NCBI GenBank assembly: GCA_964370075.1
Contig: CAYJHC010000023.1
Span: 1 to 23,751 of the forward strand
DNA from: CAYJHC01 sp964370075
Lineage (GTDB): Bacteria > Bacillota > Clostridia > Peptostreptococcales > Anaerovoracaceae
DNA: 23,751 bases
Reading direction: 5' to 3'
Shown here piece after piece: positions 16,742-23,751 of the stretch (the stretch's first letter is position 1; each line of letters starts with the position of its first letter). A program made the translations under genes and the position numbers. A model generated the notes under the pieces. The model saw nothing but the letters and a program-made list of their open reading frames with translations. It made no database searches and was not told the origin of the DNA.

Positions 16742-18397
16742 CTATCCCATCAAAATCTTTACACAGGTTATTGTTTTCGGCTTTCCTTCAATTAAAATAT
16801 TAAACTCACCTTGCGCATTTACTTTTGACAATTTTACATTTCCAAGTGTTGCCGCATTTATATCTTCCACTAACTCTTTAGAGCCTCTATCATTTAGGAG
16901 AGAAAAATCTTCAACCGTTCTTTTCACCATAAGCCCCTCTAAAAAGAACTCTTTTAGAGCAATATCGAACTTTATGTTTTTATCACTGTCTATGTTCTCT
17001 ACAACAATAAATATTTCATTCTTTCCCCTTACTATGCATTGATTTTTCTCCTCGTAGATAATGTCCCCCTCAACCAAACTTAATAAATGTAATGCTCCAA
17101 ATAGATAAGTTAACCTATTCTCCTTTAGTAAATCTGAAACTTTTACAGAAACTTCACCTCCGCCAAGAATAGCTTTCACTAGTTCCCCTTGCCTTGCAGA
17201 TGAGTTTTCTTCTCTCACTCCTATATTCACTCCTGCTTCACCTAAACTTTTAACAATCTGATTTGCAACAATATTCTTCTTCATTTCTTTTTCACTAAAA
17301 TTAACACTGATAGTTGCTTGCTTGAGCGATTTTATCTGCTGAATAAAATTAAGAAGCACTGCTAATTCATCAATATCGTTGGCAACAATTCTAACGTTAT
17401 TCTTAAATTTCCGTATAGACTTCGCCTCTGCCAAATCTATCTTAACTTCGCTCTTTTTCTTAGACTCTAATACTTCTTCCCCTTGATATTCCTCTAATAA
17501 CATAATAGCTTCTTCTAATTCAAATGGCTTTCCATATTGTTTTTCGCTTACCTTTAAATCATCTCTATATTGTTGTGGAGTTATCTCAAAGTACTCTAAG
17601 AAACATTTTTTCATATATTGAAGGCTAGAAAACCCACAAAAATTGCTAATTTGTGTTAATGATAGTTCAGGTTTTAGCAATAACTTTTCTGCCTCTTCAA
17701 GTCGCAAATAGTTTATCAAACCTTGAAAAGAAGCACCAAATTTTTTTGTTATTAAATGTGAAAGATAATAAGAATTGAGATGCTCCATTTCCGCTACTTC
17801 TTCTAATGTGATTTTTTTATCCACATTATCACTAATATATCTAATAATTCTCTCTATTCTATCTAAGTCTGTAGTGGTTGTTTCTCCATGCATAGTAAAG
17901 AAATTATTTTTGTATATAAAAAATCCTCTGTACTTTTCTATTAAAAGCTTGATTAAATCTTCCGTCATTAGCCCTAGATCACCTGTTTTTAAAAAGTATG
18001 CTTCAGCAATATTAGACATGGCTTGTCTTAACATATTAAGCTTCTCTTTATACTCAGCTGCCTTTTTGTCATATTTTGACAAATTATGCTTTTCACACAC
18101 AAATACCATATCCACCAAATTTGGATGTAAGTATTTAAATTCTTCCATATTAATGAACAAGCTAAGGTAAATAAGGTCATCAGTTCCAAAATAGATTTGA
18201 TGCAAATCATCTTTTTCTGAAATTACCATATCTCCTTTTTCAGCAAGGTAGTCTAGGCAGTTAATCTTACATCTTAAACTGCCTCTTAGAACTAAAATTA
18301 TTTCTGTTTCATCATGTTTATGCTTCCCCTCCCAAATTAAGTTGGAGAACTCTGCCCTAATAGGCTGATCCTTAACAATTCTTCCTTCAACATCCAT
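16742..18397 (-). CDS. Large AraC-family regulator with a C-terminal region resembling truncated GH39
   Basis: This is a DNA-binding regulator of AraC/XylS type. The 551-residue product begins with a cupin-like sensing domain (about 10-100, with HKHDETEIILVLRG at 26-39). The paired helix-turn-helix domain follows at about 180-280: first helix pair near ITLEEVAEMEHLNSYYLSHLI, second near LSLTQISNFCGFSSLQYMKK. Residues 315-551 do not belong to the AraC fold. Their start and end recall the beginning and the end of GH39 xylosidase-like modules found on some AraC regulators, but the catalytic barrel is too short to be intact (see findings). I chose the ATG at 18397, which has GGTGGG just before it. 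A TTG at 18412 is possible. The product precedes a small membrane protein. Confidence 0.88.
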   Translation of the reverse strand: MDVEGRIVKDQPIRAEFSNLIWEGKHKHDETEIILVLRGSLRCKINCLDYLAEKGDMVISEKDDLHQIYFGTDDLIYLSLFINMEEFKYLHPNLVDMVFVCEKHNLSKYDKKAAEYKEKLNMLRQAMSNIAEAYFLKTGDLGLMTEDLIKLLIEKYRGFFIYKNNFFTMHGETTTTDLDRIERIIRYISDNVDKKITLEEVAEMEHLNSYYLSHLITKKFGASFQGLINYLRLEEAEKLLLKPELSLTQISNFCGFSSLQYMKKCFLEYFEITPQQYRDDLKVSEKQYGKPFELEEAIMLLEEYQGEEVLESKKKSEVKIDLAEAKSIRKFKNNVRIVANDIDELAVLLNFIQQIKSLKQATISVNFSEKEMKKNIVANQIVKSLGEAGVNIGVREENSSARQGELVKAILGGGEVSVKVSDLLKENRLTYLFGALHLLSLVEGDIIYEEKNQCIVRGKNEIFIVVENIDSDKNIKFDIALKEFFLEGLMVKRTVEDFSLLNDRGSKELVEDINAATLGNVKLSKVNAQGEFNILIEGKPKTITCVKILMG

Positions 18398-18452
18398 TTT
18401 CCCACCAAACAACTTTCTTTTGACTAACAGATTTTATTCTTACGTTTTTTTT

Positions 18453-18461
18453 ATTATACCA
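18453..18461 (-). promoter_or_regulatory. Extended -10 promoter for the AraC-type regulator
   Basis: On the minus strand the sequence reads TGGTATAAT, a perfect -10 box with the extended TGn element. No convincing -35 box is seen 17 bp upstream, which is typical of extended -10 promoters. It lies about 20 bp after the terminator of the preceding gene. Confidence 0.65.
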
Positions 18462-18480
18462 AACTTTTCTATATATTAGT

Positions 18481-18508
18481 AAAAAAAACAGCCCAAATGG
18501 GCTGTTTT
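18481..18508 (-). terminator. Rho-independent terminator of the saccharopine-dehydrogenase-like gene
   Basis: A ten-base-pair stem, AAAACAGCCC with GGGCTGTTTT, around a four-base loop is followed on the minus strand by eight T residues. It lies about 45 bp after the stop codon of the gene at 18552. The shape is textbook. Confidence 0.93.
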
Positions 18509-18551
18509 CTAATGTTGTTTAAAATATAAGGATATACCTATACTAGTTTTC

Positions 18552-19784
18552 TTACTTTGGCTCAACTGCTTCTCTAACTTCTACGTCAGCAATGATATCC
18601 AGTTCCTTAGCGCAATCTAGGTAGTAATCCACCTCCTCAAAAGAAAGCATATCTGAACTCATTAACCCAGGTCTATTCAACTTATCGTTTACAAACATCT
18701 TAGTAAATAAAGCACCGCCTTGACCTGTCAAATACATTTCTCCTGTAAGCCCTGATCTTTCAAAGGCTTCTACACATCCAGGAGCTGAAACATAGGTCTC
18801 AACTAATACATCTTTCCCTTCTTTCTTACCATAGGCCTCAACTACAAAGGCACCTGTATCTGACACTAAACCCTCATCCAGTATCTCTTGAATTTCATGC
18901 GCAAACTTAGGCGCTGCTGGAATATGGGAAAGTATAACTTCAAAAGGAACTACTTCTTGTCCATTTATCATTTCTTTTTTCTTCGAAAGAAGGCCCGCTC
19001 TATATAAAGGAGTTGAAAATTCAACACCTATGCCACCATACTTAAAATATGCATTTTGGCAGCCTTTAAAATATTCTTTTGCATTTAACCCTAAATAAAC
19101 AGGCTCGTCATGCGCATGTTCTACCAGCGTAACTTCTTTATCTATTCCCTTAAACTTTCTTTTAATCGGCAAGCTATGTGGCTCTGTTTCAACAAGTTCC
19201 CCATTCATATAAGCATAAGATTGGTCAATCATATCACCTAATGCGGTTACCGGAGACCACCAGAAAGGCATAAACCTTTTAGCCTCCACTCCTTCATATA
19301 CATTGCAATATATTGATTCACAGCTGTCCAGATATCTCATCGCATTTCTTGCAACAACACAGATAAGACCTGGTGCTGATCCAGTTCCTATAATAGCAGT
19401 CTTTCCTATGGCCTTAAATCTATCACCATAATCTTTGTACATTATTTTTATTCCCTCAACATAGTCCGGCACAATTACATCTGTTGCCGCAAAGTCTTGA
19501 TAGTTACATTTAAGTTCTAATGCCGCTTCTAAAACTATTGGGCCAAACTTTAGAGGCAAAGCATTAACCAAAAGGTCACAGCCTTTTGCTGCAGCAACTA
19601 TACTATCTTTGTCATTTGCATCAACCTGTACACCTCTTCCTTTTTTTAGCATCCCTACTAGCTCATTAACTGCATCCACATCATAGTCGGCACAAATAAT
19701 CTCACTAACATTCGTTTCTTCATCCATTCTTTGAGCTACCGTTGATCCTTGGGCACCAGTTCCTAACAAGAATATCTTTTTCAT
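18552..19784 (-). CDS. Saccharopine-dehydrogenase-family oxidoreductase
   Basis: This is an NAD(P)-dependent oxidoreductase of the LYS9/COG1748 family. The 410-residue product starts with a Rossmann fold (KKIFLLGTGAQGS, nucleotide loop GTGAQG at 8-13, then ICADYD at the second strand), followed by a family middle segment (DLLVNALPLKFGP) and the saccharopine-dehydrogenase C-terminal domain. The gene stands alone, with its own terminator and a GGAGG ribosome binding site. The neighbours do not show whether the substrate is saccharopine, carboxynorspermidine or another amine-derived acid, so the family is clear but the reaction is not. Confidence 0.85.
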   Translation of the reverse strand: MKKIFLLGTGAQGSTVAQRMDEETNVSEIICADYDVDAVNELVGMLKKGRGVQVDANDKDSIVAAAKGCDLLVNALPLKFGPIVLEAALELKCNYQDFAATDVIVPDYVEGIKIMYKDYGDRFKAIGKTAIIGTGSAPGLICVVARNAMRYLDSCESIYCNVYEGVEAKRFMPFWWSPVTALGDMIDQSYAYMNGELVETEPHSLPIKRKFKGIDKEVTLVEHAHDEPVYLGLNAKEYFKGCQNAYFKYGGIGVEFSTPLYRAGLLSKKKEMINGQEVVPFEVILSHIPAAPKFAHEIQEILDEGLVSDTGAFVVEAYGKKEGKDVLVETYVSAPGCVEAFERSGLTGEMYLTGQGGALFTKMFVNDKLNRPGLMSSDMLSFEEVDYYLDCAKELDIIADVEVREAVEPK

Positions 19785-19846
19785 ATTTTCCTCCTAATTC
19801 TTTACTTGTGAAAAGCTATCTTTCATTATCAATAATAGAACTATCA

Positions 19847-19852
19847 ATTATA
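19847..19852 (-). promoter_or_regulatory. Possible -10 box before the saccharopine-dehydrogenase-like gene
   Basis: A perfect TATAAT lies about 60 bp upstream of the ATG on the minus strand. The sequence 17 bp further upstream (ATATGA) is a poor -35 match, and no extended -10 TGn is present. It is the only candidate I would name here. Confidence 0.35.
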
Positions 19853-20111
19853 CAATTACAAAAATATATTCATATACGATGCACTCTCCTACTCATCGTG
19901 CAGGAGCTACTATCTACCATTACAAGCCTGCTAAAGTATGTAATCATATTAAAATTAAGTTATCTAAAGATTGTTTATATCTTAATTCATTCTAAGGTTT
20001 AAAAACACCGAAATCTTGTTTTCCCAAATATAATTTCTTGTTACTTAAACTTCATCAATCTCTAAATTTTCAGACTAATAGCAAGAAAAACTACCTAATA
20101 ATGGCAAAATT

Positions 20112-20151
20112 AAATAGCAGACTATACAAAATTATGCATAGTCTGCTATTT
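20112..20151 (-). terminator. Terminator of the iorA-iorB-paaK-ACT operon
   Basis: Two perfectly complementary 14-base arms (AAATAGCAGACTAT and ATAGTCTGCTATTT) enclose a 12-base loop. The stem is followed on the minus strand by AATTTT, a modest T-run. It begins about 70 bp after the ACT-protein stop codon. Because the arms end in T and A runs, it may also stop plus-strand transcription. Confidence 0.8.
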
Positions 20152-20220
20152 GTCATTAAAATCATATTATTCTAAACGTTAGTTAAAATAAATATTTTTA
20201 ACTCGCATTAACGTAATTTA

Positions 20221-20646
20221 CTACATCAAGTCTTCCATAGAAAGAAGTTTTATCCCACCCTCTTGTAGAACTTTAATGGCACCTTCGACATTATCAACTC
20301 TAAATATTATTACGGCATTATTATTTATTGCCTTCATAAACGAATAGATGTACTCAATACTAATCTCTGCATCATTAAGAATGTCAGCTGCTCTATCAAG
20401 GCCACCTGGCGAGTTACTAATTCCTAAGGCAATAACCTCTGTAATACTAGCTGCAAATCCATCTTCTTTAAGGGATGCAACTGCTTTTTCTGCATCATCT
20501 ACAATACAACGAAGTATGCCAAAATCAACTGTATCTGCAATACAAATGGCCTTCATATCCACTCCACATCTTGCGAGAGACTTAGTAAAAGCCGCAAGCC
20601 TTCCTGGTCTATTTTCAACATAAACTGATATTTGTTTTATTAACAT
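20221..20646 (-). CDS. Paired ACT-domain protein
   Basis: The 141-residue protein consists of two ACT domains, about 1-67 and 70-141. The first starts with the typical KQISVYVENRPGRLAAF motif, the second with VIALGISNSPGGLDRAADIL. ACT domains bind amino acids and usually regulate enzymes. A protein of this kind is commonly encoded beside paaK and iorAB, where it may sense aromatic amino acids or aryl acids; that is inferred. An AGGAGG ribosome binding site precedes the ATG, which lies 10 bp after the paaK stop. There is no attached catalytic domain. Confidence 0.88.
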   Translation of the reverse strand: MLIKQISVYVENRPGRLAAFTKSLARCGVDMKAICIADTVDFGILRCIVDDAEKAVASLKEDGFAASITEVIALGISNSPGGLDRAADILNDAEISIEYIYSFMKAINNNAVIIFRVDNVEGAIKVLQEGGIKLLSMEDLM

Positions 20647-20656
20647 AATTTCCTCC

Positions 20657-21961
20657 TTATACTAACTTTCTTTTATCTTCTACTCTAACAGCTTTTCCAA
20701 TACTTCTTGGTAGAGCCCCTTCGTTCAAGAAAGTAAGTTTTGCTGAAATTCCAAGTATCGATCTTAACTCGTGGCTTACCCTATCTTTTAGGTTCTCAAT
20801 AAATTTAATATTATCAAAAGTTAATCCTTCAGCAAGTTCCATCATTATTTCAAAAGTATCCGTATTGTTTACTCTATCAACAACAATTTTGTAGTTCATT
20901 GTTAACTCTTCGAACTTAGCTATCACTGTCTCAATTTGAGTCGGAAATACATTTACTCCACGAATAATAAGCATGTCGTCAGTTCTTCCCATAACCCTAC
21001 TCATTCTAACATTTGTTCTTCCACATCCGCAAGGTTCATTCATCAAATAAGCAATATCCCTTGTCCTATATCTTATTAAAGGTATTCCTTCTTTTCCTAT
21101 AGTTGTAAATACTAGCTCACCTTTTTCTCCATAAGGAAGAACTTCTAATGTATCTGGGTCAATTATCTCTGGAATAAAGAAATCCTCATTGATGTGTAAT
21201 CCATTTTGCATTTCACAACTATTTGAAACTCCTGGGCCTAGTATTTCACTTAGTCCATAGATGTCATGAGCTCTAATATTAAGTCTTTTCTCAATTTCTT
21301 TTCTCATCTCTACAGTCCAAGGCTCAGCCCCAAAAATACCTGATTTAATTGACATATCTTCAATAGACATGTCAGGGCTCTTTTCAATTGCTTCTGCAAG
21401 TGTAAGAGCATATGAAGGTGTGCAACAAAGGACCGTACTTTTAAAGTCCTTCATTAGTAGTATTTGCTTTTCTGTATTACCGCTACTCATCGGAATAACA
21501 GATGCTCCTACATACTCAGCTCCTGCATGTGCTCCTAATCCTCCTGTAAACAGCCCATAACCATAAGCTACTTGTACTACTGAGCTTCCATCTCCACCAG
21601 ACATGGTTAAGCATCTAGCGAAACACTCAGCCCAACTATCCAAGTCTTTCTTTGTATATCCAACTACGGTTGGTCTTCCCGTAGTTCCTGAAGAAGCGTG
21701 GATTCTTACAATCTCACTTAGAGGTGTTGAAAACATTCCATAAGGATAATTATCTCTAAGATCATCTTTGTAAGTAAACGGTAGCTTCCTTAAATCATCT
21801 AACGAAGAAATATCTTCTGGTGTTAACCCTGCTTCTTGCATTTTTTCTCTGTAAGGGGCAGACCTTGTATATACTCTTTTTACCGTTTTCTTTAGTTTTT
21901 CTAGCTGAATTTCATTCATTTTAGATCTTTCAGCACATTCCATAGGCTTATTCCAAATCAT
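20657..21961 (-). CDS. paaK: Phenylacetate-CoA ligase
   Basis: PaaK activates phenylacetate or related arylacetates to the CoA thioester with ATP. The 434-residue product has the adenylate-forming signature SSGTTGRPT (90-98), the YGLSE motif, PLIRYRTRDIA, GRTDDMLIIRGVNVFPTQIE, and the terminal lysine of IGKAVRV. I chose the ATG at 21961 because it has GAGGAG seven bases upstream. An ATG ten codons further upstream has none. In the operon after iorAB, it supplies the same aryl-acetyl-CoA product from the free acid. Exact substrate preference cannot be read from the sequence. Confidence 0.94.
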   Translation of the reverse strand: MIWNKPMECAERSKMNEIQLEKLKKTVKRVYTRSAPYREKMQEAGLTPEDISSLDDLRKLPFTYKDDLRDNYPYGMFSTPLSEIVRIHASSGTTGRPTVVGYTKKDLDSWAECFARCLTMSGGDGSSVVQVAYGYGLFTGGLGAHAGAEYVGASVIPMSSGNTEKQILLMKDFKSTVLCCTPSYALTLAEAIEKSPDMSIEDMSIKSGIFGAEPWTVEMRKEIEKRLNIRAHDIYGLSEILGPGVSNSCEMQNGLHINEDFFIPEIIDPDTLEVLPYGEKGELVFTTIGKEGIPLIRYRTRDIAYLMNEPCGCGRTNVRMSRVMGRTDDMLIIRGVNVFPTQIETVIAKFEELTMNYKIVVDRVNNTDTFEIMMELAEGLTFDNIKFIENLKDRVSHELRSILGISAKLTFLNEGALPRSIGKAVRVEDKRKLV

Positions 21962-22057
21962 AATTTCTCCTCTATTAACTAAAATTTTCATAGTTGCTAC
22001 TATTCAATAGCCTTTTACACATTTCACATATAACATTGATAAACTTAACTGTTCCTA

Positions 22058-22633
22058 TTAAACTTCTCTTCCCATTTCAAAAGCCTTTTTATTTAGGTCG
22101 ACGAAGGCAGGCTTCATATTTTCTTCGATTTTCTTTATCCAAAGTTCCTTTTCAAAAGGTAGGCTTGTAGACAAGGCACCTAGCAGAGTTGTGTTTACCG
22201 CTTTAGGGCTTCCACATTCTAACGCAATCTTTAACGCATCAATTATCTTTACATCTGGGATATTTTCTTTAAAATAACCTTCTAAATTTTCCGGGTATTT
22301 AGCAGCTCCAATAATTACTGGCATAGGGTTTATTTCTTGATGATTAATAAACATCGTCCCCCCTTTTTTTAAGTAAGGTACATACCTATACCCTTCTAGC
22401 ATTTCAAATGCCAAAATAACATCTGCTTCTCCTTCGTCAATAATTGGCGATGCAACCGTATCTTCACTTATCTTCACATGAGTTACTACACTGCCACCTC
22501 TTTGAGCCATTCCGTGAACCTCCGAAAGTTTTACATCATAACCTTTTTCAAGGGCGATATTTCCTAGCAATACGCTGGCAAGCAAGGTTCCTTGTCCCCC
22601 TACTCCTACAATTAGAATATTTAAATCTTTCAT
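22058..22633 (-). CDS. iorB: Indolepyruvate ferredoxin oxidoreductase, beta subunit
   Basis: IorB is the gamma-type subunit of the complex that oxidises aryl-2-oxoacids. The 191-residue product starts with the typical ILIVGVGGQGTLLAS loop followed by the family segment KLSEVHGMAQRGGSV. It begins immediately after the iorA stop (no gap), so the subunits are translated together. paaK starts about 95 bp after its stop and no terminator is seen, so all four genes probably form one transcript. Confidence 0.95.
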   Translation of the reverse strand: MKDLNILIVGVGGQGTLLASVLLGNIALEKGYDVKLSEVHGMAQRGGSVVTHVKISEDTVASPIIDEGEADVILAFEMLEGYRYVPYLKKGGTMFINHQEINPMPVIIGAAKYPENLEGYFKENIPDVKIIDALKIALECGSPKAVNTTLLGALSTSLPFEKELWIKKIEENMKPAFVDLNKKAFEMGREV

Positions 22634-23751
22634 TTATTTACCCTCCTTAATTGCATCAAACGGGCACACTCTTTGGCATAGCCCACAGCCAACACATCTT
22701 TCTTTGATAATCACTACTTCTTTCCCTTGTTTTTCAATTGCTGGACAACCTATTTCCATGCACTTCATGCATTTCTTACAATCTTCTGTAATATGATATT
22801 TTATATCAGTAGGTTTAAGAATCAGAATACATGGCCTCTTTGTAATTATTACAGAAAGCTCCTCTCTTTCTGATTCTTCTTTTATTATTCTCTCCAAGTT
22901 TACTAAGTCAAACGGATCAACTTCAACAATGTTCTTAACCCCAATACTTTCACAAATTCCTTTAATATCAATATTTGGTGCAGGTTCGCCTTTTGCATTA
23001 AAGCCAGTAGATGGGTTATGTTGATGCCCTGTCATTCCTGTAATTCTATTATCTAATATCATTACAGTGCCATTACAACCATTATAATGCATATTAATTA
23101 AGCCAGTAATTCCTGAATGAAAGAATGTTGAGTCACCTATTACCGCAACTACATCTTTTTCCATTTTTCTTCCACCGGCCATTGCAAAACCATGAGCCAT
23201 AGATATCGACGCTCCCATACATAGACAGACATCCATTGCAGAAGTTGGTGGTAATGAGCCTAAAGTATAGCATCCGATATCTCCTGAAACAATTTTCTTC
23301 AGTTTTCTAAGGGTGTGAAAAACTCCACGATGAGGACACCCTGCACACATTAGCGGCGGTCTTCCTGGAGCCTCTCCAATTTCTAAAGTTGCCTCAACAG
23401 GCTTTCCAAATGCTTTTTTAATCCTATTAATTGAATACTCTCCTTGTATTCCTAGCAAGTCCTTTCCTGTTGCATCAATGCCTAATAGTCTAGTTTGGTT
23501 TTCAATGAAAGGTTCCCCCTCTTCCATTACATATACCTTTTTTACGGTAGCTGCAAATTCTTTTATAAGTTCTTTTGGTAATGGATATACATTACCAATT
23601 TTTAGAATTGATGCTTCCGGCATTGCTTCTTTAACATATTGATAGCAAATTCCAGAAGTAATGATTCCTATATCGCTATTTCCTTTTTCAATTTTGTTTA
23701 TCTCAAATTTATTACTATCTTCTGAAAACTTCTTTAATCTAGCTTCTTGCA
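22634..23751 (-). CDS. iorA: Indolepyruvate ferredoxin oxidoreductase, alpha subunit (5' end outside the window)
   Basis: The enzyme converts indolepyruvate and related arylpyruvates plus CoA to arylacetyl-CoA, CO2 and reduced ferredoxin. Only the last 371 or so residues of a protein of about 600 are in the window; the reading frame is open to the right edge, so the start lies outside. Present are the end of domain II (SGICYQYVKEAMPEAS), the TPP domain with CAGCPHRG, GDIGCYTLG and GDSTFFHSG with LDNRITGMTG, and a C-terminal ferredoxin domain with two [4Fe-4S] cysteine sets: CX2CX2CX4CP and CX2CX2CX3CP. The missing part should carry the POR N-terminal domain. iorB follows directly. Confidence 0.95.
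   Translation of the reverse strand, partial: QEARLKKFSEDSNKFEINKIEKGNSDIGIITSGICYQYVKEAMPEASILKIGNVYPLPKELIKEFAATVKKVYVMEEGEPFIENQTRLLGIDATGKDLLGIQGEYSINRIKKAFGKPVEATLEIGEAPGRPPLMCAGCPHRGVFHTLRKLKKIVSGDIGCYTLGSLPPTSAMDVCLCMGASISMAHGFAMAGGRKMEKDVVAVIGDSTFFHSGITGLINMHYNGCNGTVMILDNRITGMTGHQHNPSTGFNAKGEPAPNIDIKGICESIGVKNIVEVDPFDLVNLERIIKEESEREELSVIITKRPCILILKPTDIKYHITEDCKKCMKCMEIGCPAIEKQGKEVVIIKERCVGCGLCQRVCPFDAIKEGK

Larger units (their letters stand above)
19785..20220 (-). other. Long intergenic region with terminator and possible structured leader
   Basis: This 436-bp stretch holds no plausible gene. From right to left it contains the terminator of the arylpyruvate operon (20112-20151), about 150 bp of featureless AT-rich DNA, possible alternative hairpins near 19877-19907, a TATAAT box at 19847-19852 with a poor -35, and the ribosome binding site of the saccharopine-dehydrogenase-like gene. 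No tRNA or known riboswitch pattern is recognised. Confidence 0.5.

Noticed and set aside
19742..20002. Plus-strand 86-residue ORF crossing the saccharopine-dehydrogenase-like start
   Set aside because: It overlaps the 5' end of that gene in antisense, is mostly hydrophobic L/I/S by AT bias, and has no ribosome binding site.
1..23751. Mobile elements, CRISPR, phage, defence or toxin-antitoxin genes
   Set aside because: No transposase, integrase, regularly spaced repeat, terminal inverted repeat or defence protein family was seen on either strand. Every frame with a convincing family match is core metabolism, repair, division or transport.

Overview
This window comes from a low-GC, AT-rich Firmicute, most likely an anaerobic member of the Clostridia. 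Three things support this: a single ORF that fuses IspH to a ribosomal-S1-like protein, a ferredoxin-linked indolepyruvate oxidoreductase operon, and a transketolase split into two genes. The genus cannot be fixed from the sequence. All 21 genes I accept lie on the minus strand, so transcription runs from right to left. I see no rRNA, tRNA, insertion sequence, phage gene, CRISPR array or plasmid function. This is chromosomal, mostly core-genome DNA.

Layout in transcription order (right to left). (1) 23751-20221 is an operon for arylpyruvate/arylacetate metabolism: iorA (5' part outside the window), iorB, a phenylacetate-CoA ligase (paaK) and a paired-ACT-domain protein, closed by a hairpin at 20112-20151. 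(2) 19784-18552 is a stand-alone saccharopine-dehydrogenase-like oxidoreductase with its own strong terminator. (3) 18397-16511 is a large AraC-type regulator, which appears to carry the remains of a GH39 glycosidase domain, followed by a 70-residue two-helix membrane protein. (4) 16247-14871 is the Mg2+ transporter MgtE, with a near-consensus promoter. (5) 14577-13633 is NAD(P)HX dehydratase. (6) 13490-11742 is the two-gene transketolase. (7) 11642-5834 is a cell-division and cell-wall group, ftsE, ftsX, an EnvC/PcsB-like M23 hydrolase and an S41 C-terminal protease, with recJ inserted between the last two. (8) 5750-4183 is yerC and rarA, in a 4-nt overlap behind an excellent promoter. (9) 4059-114 is ispH-rpsA, prmA and rsmE, a translation-related group ending at a bidirectional terminator at 19-46.

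How the genes work together: FtsEX is the ATP-driven transmembrane switch that in other bacteria activates coiled-coil M23 murein hydrolases, and the M23 protein encoded next has that architecture. IorAB converts aryl-2-oxoacids to aryl-acetyl-CoA with reduction of ferredoxin, and PaaK makes the same type of CoA ester from the free acid. PrmA and RsmE modify ribosomal protein L11 and 16S rRNA beside the S1-domain fusion.

I found no convincing undescribed multi-gene system. The points most worth a second look are the AraC regulator that seems to have lost its GH39 barrel, the ispH-rpsA start with no Shine-Dalgarno sequence, a terminator whose T-run touches the prmA ribosome binding site, recJ inside the division cluster, and possible structured leader DNA upstream of the saccharopine-dehydrogenase-like gene.
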